From: Streptomyces katrae
Lineage (GTDB): Bacteria; Actinomycetota; Actinomycetes; Streptomycetales; Streptomycetaceae
DNA: 26,101 nt
Direction: 5' to 3'
NCBI RefSeq assembly: GCF_000966975.1
Contig: NZ_JZWV01000145.1
Coordinates: 1 to 26,101 of the forward strand
A program made the position numbers and the translations under genes. The notes beneath the pieces are model-generated. The model saw nothing but the letters and a program-made list of their open reading frames with translations, ran no database searches and was not told where the DNA came from. This document shows positions 1 through 8,490 of this stretch, piece after piece (within the stretch, counting starts at the first letter, position 1; every line of letters begins with the position of its first letter).

Positions 1-890
1 GTCTCGTCCACCGCCCCGTCCGCGTACTTCTCGAAGTCCGACAGCAGCAGGTCCCGTTGGGCGGGGAAGTCGGTCAGCAGGGTCAGGCCGTGGGTGATGG
101 CGTTGCGGGTGGTCTCCACCCCCGCCACCATCAGCAGGCTGAAGAAGGCCCCCAACTGGCGGGCCCCGAGCGCCTGCCCGTCCACGTTCGCGCAGACCAG
201 CGCCGAGATCAGGTCGTCGGAGGGGTTGCGGCGCCGCTCCCGCCCGATGCCCGCCACCATCCGCTGCATCCGCGCCAGCGCCCTCAGGCCCCGCCCGGGC
301 ATCCGCAGCCGCGACGCCAGACCGCGCTCCACACCGATGTTCTCCGAGGCGTGGTTGACCCGGTCGGCGATCTCCGCCCGGTAGCGCTCCGGGATCCCCA
401 TCATGTTGCAGATGACCTCCAGGGGCAGCCGCGAGGACACCGCCGAGACGAACTCGTCGGGCCGCCGCTCCAGGACGTCGTCCACGATCCGCGCCGCCAC
501 CGCGTGGATGTCCTGCTCCGCCGCCGCCAGCAGCCGGGGCGTGAACGCCCGCTGCACGATCTTCCGCAGCTGCGCGTGGTCCGGGCCGTCCAGGTTGACC
601 ATCGAGTCCCCGAACAGGGCCCGCACCCACCGCGCCGGCTCCGGCGTGGTCACCCCGGGAGCACTCGCGAACACCTTGGGCAGCCGGCTGGCCTCCTGCA
701 CGTCCGCGTGCCGCACGAGCGCCCAGTGGCCGCCGCCCCGTCCGCCGCCCTCCGGGACGAACACGGGGGAGTTCAGGGCACGCAGCCGGGCGAAGGCCGC
801 GAGGCGGTCGGCGGGCGGCCGCTGCCAGAAGCCGGGCTCGGCCAGTTCCCCGCCGGGGCCGGTTCCGAGTCTCTGTGAGGGGAGTGTCAT
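1..890 (-). CDS. Cytochrome P450, C-terminus beyond window (partial)
   Basis: The reading frame starts at ATG 888-890 behind a GAGAGG ribosome site and stays open to the window edge, giving 296 residues of an expected 400-430. It shows the P450 C-helix HxxxR pattern (PDHAQLRK) and the I-helix oxygen-activation motif AGVETT at residues 256-261, followed by RNAITHG. The heme-binding cysteine loop and the ExxR motif lie beyond the edge and cannot be checked. The motif VETTRN resembles the CYP124/CYP125/CYP142 group, which oxidises methyl-branched lipids or sterol side chains, but that sub-assignment is only an inference. No ferredoxin or reductase gene is visible nearby. It reads in the same direction as the LtrA-family gene, 93 bases downstream of that gene's stop, so co-transcription is possible. 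Confidence 0.93.
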   Translation of the reverse strand, partial: MTLPSQRLGTGPGGELAEPGFWQRPPADRLAAFARLRALNSPVFVPEGGGRGGGHWALVRHADVQEASRLPKVFASAPGVTTPEPARWVRALFGDSMVNLDGPDHAQLRKIVQRAFTPRLLAAAEQDIHAVAARIVDDVLERRPDEFVSAVSSRLPLEVICNMMGIPERYRAEIADRVNHASENIGVERGLASRLRMPGRGLRALARMQRMVAGIGRERRRNPSDDLISALVCANVDGQALGARQLGAFFSLLMVAGVETTRNAITHGLTLLTDFPAQRDLLLSDFEKYADGAVDE

Positions 891-983
891 CCGAGGTACC
901 TCTCTGCTGTCGCCCGTCGCGTGGCGTCCTGCGCTGGAGAACGGTGTCGGCGCCGCGCGGGTGACGGCCCCGGACCCACGGCC

Positions 984-2141
984 TCAGCCGGCGGCCGGCG
1001 CGGAACGCGCCACGAGGGCCGTCCCCGCCACCACCGCGGCCGCCGCGACCAGACCCGCGTACAGGACGGCGTACGAACCCGCCCAGGTACAGGCGAGGAT
1101 CGCGACCGAGGTCAGCGGCAGCACCAGCTGCTGGGCGGTCCCCCGCTTGAAGTGCCGCGAGTGCAGCAGCCACACCATCAGCAGGAACACCGCCGCCGGG
1201 ACGGTCACGGCCGCGTTCGCCGCCACCTGCGAGATGTGCGCATTGCCGACCGCGTGCTCCACCGCCACCTCGATGCCCGCTCCGATCGCCGCACCCGAAG
1301 CGAAGATCAGAAGATGGCCGTAGCCCCACGGGATGGCCTCCCGATTGGAGGTCAGCCGCTCGTGCACCGGCACCGCGAAATAGATCCACCACGCGGCGAA
1401 GACGATCAGCAGCCCGCCCGCCGCGATCGGCAGCAGCACCCCCAGCGCATCGTGCTCGTCGATCGCCGACTTCACCGCCACCGTGCTCGCGGCGATCGTC
1501 TCGCCCAGCACGATGATGGTGAACAGGCCGTACCGCTCCGCGATGTGGTGGGCGTGCCACGGCGTCTGGTGCCCGCTCTCGGCCACCACCGGCACCAGCA
1601 GCTCCGCCACCACCAGCACCAGGAACAGCCAGCGCTTCCATGCGTCCGGCGCGAACAGCAGCGCCACCCACCCCGCCTGGCACAGCACCAGCCCGGCGGC
1701 GTACTTCAGCGCCGCGCTCCGCGCCGCCCCGCTCTCCCCGGCAGCCGCCCGCAGCCACTGCGCCGTCAGCGCCACCCGCATGATCAGGTAGCCGATGACG
1801 GCCACCGTCCAGTCGTTCGTGTCGAAGGCCCGGCCCACCCCGGCCGCGTAGACGAGCACACCGGCGATCTGCACGAGCGTCGTGACCCGGTAGGGCACGT
1901 CGTCGCAGTCGTAGGCGGACGCGAACCACGTGAAGTTCATCCACGCCCACCACACGCCGAAGAAGACGAAGAAGTAGCCGACCACCCCGCCGCCCGGATG
2001 CCCCTCCGCCAGCGCGTGCACCAGCCGCTGGCCCGCCTGCGCGATCGCGACGACGAAGCAGAGGTCGAAGAACAGCTCCAGGGTGGTCGCGGTCCGGTGG
2101 CCCTCGACGCGGCTGCGGGCGGTCATCGGTACGTACGTCAT
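984..2141 (-). CDS. Low temperature requirement protein A (LtrA) family membrane protein
   Basis: The product is 385 residues of mostly hydrophobic sequence with about ten membrane helices. Near the N-terminus it carries the LtrA family hallmark TLELFFDLCFV, followed by the typical aromatic segment FGVWWAWMNFTWFA and the later HIAERYGLFTIIVLGE motif. LtrA was named from a Listeria gene needed for growth in the cold; its biochemical role is unknown. I chose the ATG at 2139-2141 because the homologous part begins about 15 residues later. The longer open frame reaching 2333 is Arg/Gly-rich and unlike the family. A second ATG at 2124-2126 is possible but has no ribosome site. The gene is divergent from narK copy 1. 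Confidence 0.9.
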   Translation of the reverse strand: MTYVPMTARSRVEGHRTATTLELFFDLCFVVAIAQAGQRLVHALAEGHPGGGVVGYFFVFFGVWWAWMNFTWFASAYDCDDVPYRVTTLVQIAGVLVYAAGVGRAFDTNDWTVAVIGYLIMRVALTAQWLRAAAGESGAARSAALKYAAGLVLCQAGWVALLFAPDAWKRWLFLVLVVAELLVPVVAESGHQTPWHAHHIAERYGLFTIIVLGETIAASTVAVKSAIDEHDALGVLLPIAAGGLLIVFAAWWIYFAVPVHERLTSNREAIPWGYGHLLIFASGAAIGAGIEVAVEHAVGNAHISQVAANAAVTVPAAVFLLMVWLLHSRHFKRGTAQQLVLPLTSVAILACTWAGSYAVLYAGLVAAAAVVAGTALVARSAPAAG

Positions 2142-2257
2142 ACCGCCCAGCACACCAGGGCCGGGCGGCCCGGCAGCCAAGGCGCGCTGCTCGCCCCGCA
2201 CGGGTACCCCGGGCGGACGCGGGGCCCGGCGGACCGACCAACGCACTGCCCCCGGCA

Positions 2258-2268
2258 GGACCTTGTCC
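2258..2268. promoter_or_regulatory. Short inverted repeat GGAC-CTT-GTCC upstream of narK copy 1
   Basis: This imperfect operator-like repeat lies in the 220-base divergent region (2142-2361) about 95 bases before the narK start. The ten-base string GCAGGACCTT here recurs at 3994-4003 ahead of pflB. It resembles half-sites of DosR/OsdR-type boxes (GGGAC-N4-GTCCC), but the half-site spacing is 3 rather than 4, so the assignment is weak. I see nothing else in this intergenic region apart from the narK ribosome site AGGA at 2351-2354. Confidence 0.25.
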
Positions 2269-2361
2269 CGCCGTCCCCACGACGTTCGCCCCTGACGCCC
2301 GCCACCCCCGCGGGAAGAGCCTGGAAGGGTCACGCCCCTCCTCGACGTTCAGGACGACGCC

Positions 2362-3768
2362 ATGAGTACCGCAACCCAGCAAGCGCCGGAGGTACAGGCC
2401 GACCCGGCGCAGTACCGGCCGGGCCGCACCATTACCCGATGGGCACCCGAGGATCCGTCCTTCTGGCAGTCCACGGGCAAGAGGGTCGCCACCCGCAACC
2501 TGTGGATCGCGGTCCCGGCTCTCCTGGTGGCCTTCGTGGTCTGGCAGGTCTGGAGCATCACGGCGACCAACCTGAAGGACGTCGGATTCGGCTTCTCCCA
2601 GTCCCAGCTGTTCTGGCTGACGGCGATCCCCGGTGTCACCGGCGGCACCGCCCGCGTCTTCTACACCTTCCTCGGCCCGATGGTCGGCCAGCGCCGCTTC
2701 ACCGCGCTCTCCACGCTGGTGCTGATCGTTCCGCTGCTCTGGCTCGGCTTCGCCGTGCAGGACCCGCAGACCTCCTACGGCACGATGGTCGCGATCGCCG
2801 CGCTCTGCGGAATCGGCGGCGCGAACTTCTCCTCCTCCCTCGCCAATATCGGCTTCTTCTACCCGAAGAAGGAGAAGGGCAACGCGACCGGCATCAACGG
2901 AGGCCTCGGCAACCTGGGCGTCTCCGTCGTCCAGCTGCTGACCCCCATCCTGATCACCTCGTCGGTGCTGGCGATCGGCGCGGGCCAGAAGAAGGCGAAC
3001 GGTTCGGAGATCTACCTCCAGAACGCCGCCTTCGTCTGGGTGCCGGTGGTGATCGTGCTCGCGGCCGTGGCCTGGTTCGGGCAGAACGACCTCAAGGTCG
3101 CCTCCACCCCTTTCAGCCAGCAGAAGATCATCTTCAGGCGCAAGCACAACTGGCTGATGACCTGGCTCTACATCGGCACCTTCGGCTCCTTCATCGGCTT
3201 CGCGGCGGCGCTGCCGCTGCTCATCAAGACCACCTTCCCGGCCTACTCGGTGGCCACCTACGCCTGGATGGGCCCGGCGCTGGGCGCACTGGCCCGTTGG
3301 GCGGGCGGCTGGATCGCCGACAAGCTGGGCGGGGCCCGGGTGACGATCCTGTCCTTCGCCGGTATGGGCGCCTCGATCATCGGTGTGATCAACTTCCTGC
3401 CCGGCGGCTCGGATTCGGGTTCCTTCCACGGCTTCTTCCTCTGCTTCCTGGCTGCGTTCTTCTTCTCCGGCATCGGTAACGGCTCGACCTTCCGGCAGAT
3501 CCCGGTGATCTTCCGGGGCCAGCACCTGAAGGGTCTGACGGAGGGCACCCCGCAGTACGCGGCGGCCCTGAAGCAGGCGGAGATCGAATCCGGTGCGGTG
3601 ACCGGCTTCACCGCGGGTATCGCCGCCTACGGGTTCTTCTTCATCCCGGCGATGTTCGCCAACTTCGCCGTGACCAGTGCGATGTGGGGGTTCGTGGCCT
3701 TCTACGCGAGCTGCGTGGTCGTGGCCTGGTGGTTCTACGCCCGGCCCGGCGCAGAAGCCCCCAGCTGA
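2362..3768 (+). CDS. narK: Nitrate/nitrite transporter, NarK family, copy 1
   Basis: This is a 468-residue major facilitator of the nitrate-nitrite porter family with 12 predicted helices. Both family signatures are present: GGLGNLGVSVVQ in helix 5 and the later glycine-rich segment FFSGIGNGSTFRQIPVIF. Arginines in helix 2 (GGTARVFY) and in the LARWAGGW segment match the pair that binds the anion in E. coli NarK. The likely role is nitrate import coupled to nitrite export or proton uptake across the cytoplasmic membrane. The start ATG 2362 has AGGA seven bases upstream. It is monocistronic, followed by a hairpin and then the pflB control region. A close paralogue sits at the end of the nitrate reductase-like operon (12436-13869), and the two share a 56-base identical block. 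Confidence 0.95.
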   Translation: MSTATQQAPEVQADPAQYRPGRTITRWAPEDPSFWQSTGKRVATRNLWIAVPALLVAFVVWQVWSITATNLKDVGFGFSQSQLFWLTAIPGVTGGTARVFYTFLGPMVGQRRFTALSTLVLIVPLLWLGFAVQDPQTSYGTMVAIAALCGIGGANFSSSLANIGFFYPKKEKGNATGINGGLGNLGVSVVQLLTPILITSSVLAIGAGQKKANGSEIYLQNAAFVWVPVVIVLAAVAWFGQNDLKVASTPFSQQKIIFRRKHNWLMTWLYIGTFGSFIGFAAALPLLIKTTFPAYSVATYAWMGPALGALARWAGGWIADKLGGARVTILSFAGMGASIIGVINFLPGGSDSGSFHGFFLCFLAAFFFSGIGNGSTFRQIPVIFRGQHLKGLTEGTPQYAAALKQAEIESGAVTGFTAGIAAYGFFFIPAMFANFAVTSAMWGFVAFYASCVVVAWWFYARPGAEAPS

Positions 3769-3782
3769 CCCGCGCCCCCTCA

Positions 3783-3825
3783 CGCCGGCCCCGCTCCCAC
3801 GCCTCCATGCTGCGCGGGGCCGCCG
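3783..3825 (+). terminator. Stem-loop after narK copy 1
   Basis: A nine-base perfect stem (CGGCCCCGC at 3786-3794 with GCGGGGCCG at 3814-3822) closes a loop of 19 bases, and two further pairs follow after one mismatch. It begins 15 bases after the narK stop. It has no U-run, which is usual for Streptomyces terminators. It would separate narK copy 1 from pflB transcription. Confidence 0.4.
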
Positions 3826-3899
3826 GTGCGGGGCGCCGGGATGTCCACAGGCGCGGCGATGCGTCGGATCATCGGACTTTCGGGCGCCTCGCGCAGGTA

Positions 3900-3919
3900 T
3901 TTGTGAATGCTTTCACAAA
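3900..3919. promoter_or_regulatory. Perfect Rex-type operator upstream of pflB
   Basis: The palindrome TTTGTGAA-N4-TTCACAAA has eight-base perfect arms. It contains the full Rex consensus TTGTGAA-N4-TTCACAA (3901-3918) and is strikingly AT-rich for this genome. Rex represses fermentation and respiration genes at low NADH/NAD+ and is released by NADH. The centre of the site is about 190 bases before the preferred pflB start. The same bases also fit the CRP-type pattern TGTGA-N6-TCACA, so a Crp/Fnr-family regulator is the alternative. Rex is favoured because of the gene it precedes. Confidence 0.75.
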
Positions 3920-3926
3920 CGCACGA

Positions 3927-4022
3927 GGGACCTTGGCCTCCCGCCGAAGCCCCAGCTCAGAGGTGGTGCGAGAGGACCCGGCCGCCCCACTCGCAGGACC
4001 TTCGGTCCCCGACTCGGGACCA
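3927..4022. promoter_or_regulatory. Cluster of GGACC half-sites upstream of pflB
   Basis: The motif GGACC occurs at 3928, 3974, 3996 and 4018. The last three are 22 bases apart, about two helical turns. The copy at 3996-4008 forms a perfect inverted repeat GGACC-TTC-GGTCC, and the copy at 3927 reads GGGACCTTGG. These could be sites for a NarL/DosR-type response regulator, or a small hairpin in the leader RNA. Spacing departs from the known DosR/OsdR box, so this is tentative. Confidence 0.25.
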
Positions 4023-4095
4023 TCGCGGCACCAAATGATCGATCAAAAGGCGTGCAATGGAGACAAGCAATGAGGCGACTCGGAAGGTGCCGGCC

Positions 4096-6366
4096 ATGAC
4101 TGCCACCCCTGCGGAAACCACGATGCACACCGGAGCCTGGGACGGCTTCAAGGGCGGTCTCTGGCGCGACGCCATCGACGTCCGCGACTTCATCCAGCGG
4201 AACTACACCCCCTACGAGGGTGACGCCGCCTTCCTCGCCGGCCCCACCGAGCGCACCACCGCCGTGTGGAACTCCCTCACCGACAAGTTCCCCCAGGAAC
4301 GCGAGAAGGGCGTCTACGACGTCGCGTACGACATCCCGTCGACGATCACCGCCCACGCCCCCGGCTACGTCGACCGCGACAAGGACCTCATCGTCGGCCT
4401 CCAGACGGACGCCCCGCTCAAGCGCGCCATCATGCCCAACGGCGGCTGGCGGATGGTCGCCGGCGCCCTGGACACCTACGGCTACCCGGTCTCCGAGGAG
4501 CTGGAGAAGGTCTTCACCGAGTACCGCAAGACCCACAACGCCGGCGTCTTCGACGCCTACACCCCCGAGATCCGCGCCGCCCGCAAGGCCGGCGTGATCA
4601 CCGGCCTCCCCGACGCCTACGGCCGCGGCCGCATCATCGGCGACTACCGCCGCGTCGCCCTCTACGGCGTCGACCGCCTCATCGCCGCCAAGAAGGAGGA
4701 GAAGGACGAGCTGAACGCCTTCCCCGCGGGCGGGCGTTCCCTGGAGGAGACCATCCGCCTGCGCGAGGAGCTCGCCGAGCAGATCCGCGCCCTCGCCGAA
4801 CTCAAGGCGATGGCCGCCTCCTACGGCCACGACATCTCCGGCCCCGCCGGCACCGGCCGCGAGGCCATCCAGTGGCTGTACTTCGCCTACCTGGCCGCCG
4901 TGAAGGAGCAGAACGGCGCAGCCATGTCACTCGGCCGCACCTCGACCTTTGTCGACATATACCTTCAGCGCGACATCGAAGCCGGCCTCCTCACCGAGGA
5001 GGCGGCCCAGGAACTCGTCGACGACTTCATCGTCAAACTCCGCATCGTCCGCTTCCTGCGCACCCCGGAGTACGACGCGCTCTTCTCCGGCGACCCGACC
5101 TGGGTCACCGAGTCCATCGCCGGCATGGGCGAGGACGGACGCCCGCTCGTCACCAGGACCTCCTTCCGCTACCTGCAGACCCTCTACAACCTCGGCCCGG
5201 CCCCCGAGCCGAACATGACCGTCTTCTGGTCACCGCGCCTGCCGCAGGGCTTCAAGGAGTTCTGCGCCCGCGTTTCCATCGACACCTCCTCCGTGCAGTA
5301 CGAGTCCGACGAGCTGATGCGCCCCCGCTTCGGCGACGACACCGCCATCGCCTGCTGCGTGTCGGCGATGCCCGTCGGCAAGCAGATGCAGTTCTTCGGC
5401 GCCCGCGTGAACCTCGCCAAGACCCTGCTCTACGCCATCAACGGCGGCCGTGACGAGCAGTCCGGTGCCCAGGTCGGCCCCCGCACCCCCGCCCCGTCCC
5501 CCGGAGTCCTCGACTACGACGAGGTCATGGAACGGTTCGATGCGCAGATGGAGTGGCTCGCCGAGACCTACGTCCACGCCCTGAACGTCATCCACTACAT
5601 GCACGACCGGTACGCCTACGAGCGCATCGAGATGGCCCTCCACGACCGCGACGTCCGCCGCACCATGGCCTGCGGCATCGCCGGCCTCTCGGTCGCCGCC
5701 GACTCTCTGTCCGCCATCAAGCACGCCGAGGTCACCGCCGTACGCGACGAGACCGGCCTCGCCACCGACTACGTCGTCGAGGGCGACTACCCGGCCTACG
5801 GCAACAACGACGACCGCGTCGACGCGATCGCCGTCGGCCTGGTCGAGGAGTTCATGCGCAAGATCCGCAAGCACGAGACGTACCGCGGGGCCGAACACAC
5901 CCAGTCCGTGCTGACCATCACCTCGAACGTGGTCTACGGCAAGAAGACCGGCAACACGCCCGACGGCCGCCGCGCCGGCGAGCCGTTCTCCCCGGGCGCC
6001 AACCCGATGAACGGCCGCGACACCCACGGCTACGTCACCTCGGCACTGTCCGTCGCCAAGCTCCCCTACGAGGACGCCGAGGACGGCATCTCCCTCACCA
6101 ACACGGTCACCCCCGACGGCCTCGGCCGCACCCCCGAGGAGCGGATCCGCAACCTCGCCGGCGTCCTCGACGGCTACATGGCGGTCGACGGCTTCCACAT
6201 GAACGTCAACGTCCTGAACCGCGACACCCTCATGGACGCCATGGAACACCCGGAGAAGTACCCGCAGCTGACCATCCGCGTCAGCGGCTACGCGGTCAAC
6301 TTCGTCCGCCTCACCCGCGACCAGCAGCTGGACGTCCTGAACCGCACCTTCCACGGCTCCCTCTGA
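4096..6366 (+). CDS. pflB: Pyruvate formate-lyase (formate C-acetyltransferase)
   Basis: The enzyme splits pyruvate plus CoA into acetyl-CoA and formate using a glycyl radical. The product is 756 residues against 760 in E. coli PflB and is collinear with it throughout: [13 protein letters not shown] near the start, [24 protein letters not shown], the adjacent catalytic cysteines in [19 protein letters not shown] (Cys420-Cys421), and the radical site TIRVSGYAV with Gly731. These features set it apart from glycerol dehydratase-like and choline TMA-lyase-like relatives. I prefer ATG 4096 because GGAAGG stands eight bases upstream; an in-frame ATG at 4057 (13 residues longer) follows AAAGG and is the alternative. 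A Rex-type operator lies upstream and the activase gene lies downstream. No formate channel gene (focA) is present. A canonical oxygen-sensitive PFL is unexpected in a Streptomyces. Confidence 0.97.
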   Translation: MTATPAETTMHTGAWDGFKGGLWRDAIDVRDFIQRNYTPYEGDAAFLAGPTERTTAVWNSLTDKFPQEREKGVYDVAYDIPSTITAHAPGYVDRDKDLIVGLQTDAPLKRAIMPNGGWRMVAGALDTYGYPVSEELEKVFTEYRKTHNAGVFDAYTPEIRAARKAGVITGLPDAYGRGRIIGDYRRVALYGVDRLIAAKKEEKDELNAFPAGGRSLEETIRLREELAEQIRALAELKAMAASYGHDISGPAGTGREAIQWLYFAYLAAVKEQNGAAMSLGRTSTFVDIYLQRDIEAGLLTEEAAQELVDDFIVKLRIVRFLRTPEYDALFSGDPTWVTESIAGMGEDGRPLVTRTSFRYLQTLYNLGPAPEPNMTVFWSPRLPQGFKEFCARVSIDTSSVQYESDELMRPRFGDDTAIACCVSAMPVGKQMQFFGARVNLAKTLLYAINGGRDEQSGAQVGPRTPAPSPGVLDYDEVMERFDAQMEWLAETYVHALNVIHYMHDRYAYERIEMALHDRDVRRTMACGIAGLSVAADSLSAIKHAEVTAVRDETGLATDYVVEGDYPAYGNNDDRVDAIAVGLVEEFMRKIRKHETYRGAEHTQSVLTITSNVVYGKKTGNTPDGRRAGEPFSPGANPMNGRDTHGYVTSALSVAKLPYEDAEDGISLTNTVTPDGLGRTPEERIRNLAGVLDGYMAVDGFHMNVNVLNRDTLMDAMEHPEKYPQLTIRVSGYAVNFVRLTRDQQLDVLNRTFHGSL

Positions 6367-6407
6367 CCGCCCGCCCCCGGCCACCCGCCACCCTTCGCCC
6401 GGCATCG

Positions 6408-6430
6408 GCCCCCGCCGGCCGGCGCGGGGC
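6408..6430 (+). other. Stable intercistronic hairpin between pflB and pflA
   Basis: A GC-only stem-loop centred on GCCGGCCGGC, with outer GCCCC/GGGGC arms and one bulged C, lies in the 122-base gap between pflB and pflA. It could be a partial terminator or an RNA-stability element that keeps the activase, needed in small amounts, below its abundant substrate. That role is inferred from structure and position only. Confidence 0.4.
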
Positions 6431-6488
6431 GGGCGGGGCCCAGGGGGCCGCCTCCATCGGACACCGGAACACGTCTGGAGCACCCGCC

Positions 6489-7322
6489 ATGACCGTCCTC
6501 TTCGGTACAAGCCTCCCCGTCGGCCCCGCGGACGCCGCCACCGCGCCCGCCAGCTGCGGCCGCACCCCGGCCGCCGCCGTGACACAACGCCCCAGCGAGG
6601 GCTCCGTGCACTCCTGGGACCTCTCCACCGGAGTCGACGGACCCGGCACCCGGTTCGTGACCTTCCTCGCCGGCTGCCCCCTGACCTGCCTGTACTGCCA
6701 CAACCCCGACACCATGCGCATGCGCAGCGGGACGCGCACCTCCGCCGACGACGTCATCGCCGAGGCCCGCAAATACACCCGTTTCATCTCCGCCTCGGGC
6801 GGCGGCGCCACCGTCTCCGGCGGCGAACCGCTGCTCCAGCCCGTCTTCGCCGGCGAACTCCTGCACCGCATGAAGCACGAGCTCGGCCTCCACACCGCCC
6901 TCGACACCTCCGGCTTCCTCGGCGCCCGAGCCACCGACGCCCTACTGCGCGACGTGGACCTCGTCCTGCTCGACATCAAGTCCTGGGACCGCGACACCTA
7001 CCGGCACGTCACCGGCCGCCCGCTCGAACCCACCCTCGACTTCGCCCGCCGCCTCGCCGACCTGGGCAAAGAGGTGCACCTGCGCTTCGTGCTGGTCCCC
7101 GGCCTCACCGACGCCCGCGAGAACGTCGACGGGGTCGCCGCGTTCGCCGCCGGCCTCGGAAACATCACCAGGGTCGACGTCCTGCCCTTCCACAAGCTGG
7201 GCGAGAGCAAGTGGGACGCCCTGGGCATGCCCTTCACCCTCCACGGCACACCGTCGCCCTCCGCCCGACAGGTGGCCGACGCCAAGGCGGTCTTCGCCTC
7301 CCGCGGACTGCGGGCCGTATGA
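6489..7322 (+). CDS. pflA: Pyruvate formate-lyase-activating enzyme (radical SAM)
   Basis: This activase reductively cleaves S-adenosylmethionine to place the radical on Gly731 of PflB. The 277-residue product has the radical-SAM cluster motif CPLTCLYC (Cys63, Cys67, Cys70; CxxxCxxC), followed by HNPD as in E. coli PflA. It then has the SGGEPL segment for SAM binding, DLVLLDIKSWD, and the C-terminal PFHKLGESKW motif typical of PFL activases. It lacks the extra ferredoxin-like cluster insert of other glycyl-radical activases, so it matches PflB specifically. An N-terminal extension of about 30 Ala/Pro-rich residues precedes the conserved core (E. coli PflA is 246 aa). The start ATG 6489 has GGAG eight bases upstream. 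It is probably co-transcribed with pflB, and the nitrate reductase-like operon begins 67 bases downstream. Confidence 0.96.
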   Translation: MTVLFGTSLPVGPADAATAPASCGRTPAAAVTQRPSEGSVHSWDLSTGVDGPGTRFVTFLAGCPLTCLYCHNPDTMRMRSGTRTSADDVIAEARKYTRFISASGGGATVSGGEPLLQPVFAGELLHRMKHELGLHTALDTSGFLGARATDALLRDVDLVLLDIKSWDRDTYRHVTGRPLEPTLDFARRLADLGKEVHLRFVLVPGLTDARENVDGVAAFAAGLGNITRVDVLPFHKLGESKWDALGMPFTLHGTPSPSARQVADAKAVFASRGLRAV

Positions 7323-7377
7323 CCCGTCCGGAGCAACCGTGAACTCCACATAACGGGCTAAAACGGTACAGACCGCC

Positions 7378-7390
7378 TAGCGTGGTGCTG
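7378..7390 (+). promoter_or_regulatory. Possible -10 box for leaderless transcription of the nar-like operon
   Basis: TAGCGT (7378-7383, pattern TANNNT) lies six bases before the GTG start at 7390. No purine-rich ribosome site is visible, so the operon may start with a leaderless mRNA. Two AACGG copies ten bases apart (7352 and 7362) precede it, and I see no convincing -35 box. If correct, the six-gene operon has its own promoter separate from pflBA. Confidence 0.4.
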
Positions 7391-8490
7391 TGTCCGAGCC
7401 CACAGAAGTACGCGCCGCAGCCCCGCCACGCCCGCCCGGCGCACCCGAGCCCGCGCCGCCGGCCGGCCGGTCCGTCGCCGCACGGGCCACCCTCGCCGGC
7501 ACGGCCGTGTCCCTCCTGCTCATCACCGCGATCGTGCTCGGCAGCCGCCTCCTGCGGGACTTCGACTCAGCCCTGCTGCCCTACGCCGTCGCCACCGTCT
7601 TCCTGGCCTTCGGCGTGGCCTACCGGTACACCGTCTGGGTCTCCGCACCCGGAGCGCGCCGCCTCTTCAAAAAGGGCTTCGGCAGCTTCTTCTCAGCCGC
7701 CAACTTCAAAAAGGCACCCACCGCCCTGCCCCGGATGATCACCACCTACCTCGGCTTCCAGAAGTTCCTCGGCGCCCGCTCCCGCGCCCGCTGGGCCGCC
7801 CACCAGCTCATCTTCTGGGGCTGCCTGCTGGCTGCGGCGATCACCTTCCCCCTCACCTGGGGCTGGTTCACCTTCACCTCCGGCAGCGGCTCGGGCCCCG
7901 GCTACGAAATGCGGATCTGGGGCATCAAGGTCCTCGGCTTCAACTCGCTGAACATCCTCGGCTGGCTGATGTTCCACGGCCTGGACATCGCCGCAGTCCT
8001 CGTCATCCCCGGAGCCTCGTACTTCCTGTGGCGCCGCATGAAGGACCGCGGAGCCATCACCGGCCAGCGCTTCGCCTACGACCTGCTCCCGCTGATCTGC
8101 CTCATCGTGATCTCGGTGACAGGACTCCTGCTCACCTTCTCCTCGATCTTCCTACACGGCGGAGGCTACGAGTTCCTGGCCATCCTCCACATGGTGTCGG
8201 TCGTCTTCACCCTCATCTACATCCCCTTCGGGAAGTTCTTCCACATCGTCCAGCGCCCGGCCGCCGTCGGCATGCAGCTGTTCAAGTACACCGCCCGCCA
8301 GGACGAGCAGGTCTTCGCCTGCAAACGCTGCGGCGAACCCATCGACACCACCCCGTACGTGGAGAACCTGCGCGGCACCATGCGCGACCTGCGCCTCGAC
8401 TTCAACGCCTTCGTCGAGTACTGCCCCCGCTGCAAGCGGATCCTGCGCGGCAACGCCTACCTGACCCACGTCAAGAAGGGCTTCAAGTGA
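7390..8490 (+). CDS. NarI-like membrane cytochrome b subunit with C-terminal CxxC pair
   Basis: The 366-residue product has an Ala/Pro-rich N-terminal tail, about six membrane helices, and a cytoplasmic C-terminus. His267 and His285 (in ILHMVSV and KFFHIVQRP) are 18 residues apart in the last helix, the spacing of the heme ligands His187 and His205 in E. coli NarI. His138 (RWAAHQ) and His196 (MFHGLD) are candidate second ligands. The tail carries two CxxC pairs, Cys311/Cys314 and Cys345/Cys348, which could bind zinc or an iron-sulfur centre; NarI lacks these. The probable job is quinol oxidation or electron transfer to the catalytic subunit next door. The GTG start at 7390 follows a TANNNT box, and the stop overlaps the next gene by four bases. 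Automatic annotation might call this a generic transporter, but the histidine pattern argues for a heme protein. Confidence 0.75.
   Translation: MSEPTEVRAAAPPRPPGAPEPAPPAGRSVAARATLAGTAVSLLLITAIVLGSRLLRDFDSALLPYAVATVFLAFGVAYRYTVWVSAPGARRLFKKGFGSFFSAANFKKAPTALPRMITTYLGFQKFLGARSRARWAAHQLIFWGCLLAAAITFPLTWGWFTFTSGSGSGPGYEMRIWGIKVLGFNSLNILGWLMFHGLDIAAVLVIPGASYFLWRRMKDRGAITGQRFAYDLLPLICLIVISVTGLLLTFSSIFLHGGGYEFLAILHMVSVVFTLIYIPFGKFFHIVQRPAAVGMQLFKYTARQDEQVFACKRCGEPIDTTPYVENLRGTMRDLRLDFNAFVEYCPRCKRILRGNAYLTHVKKGFK

Noticed and set aside
3901..3918. CRP-type site TGTGA-N6-TCACA as the prime reading of the pflB palindrome
   Set aside because: The bases fit, but the longer eight-base arms match the Rex consensus fully and Rex has a direct link to fermentation genes; cannot be excluded from sequence.
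8028..8486. Upstream 153-codon extension of the molybdoenzyme frame
   Set aside because: It overlaps the cytochrome b gene in another frame, is Arg/Pro/His-rich, and the GTG at 8487 overlaps the upstream stop in the usual coupled manner.
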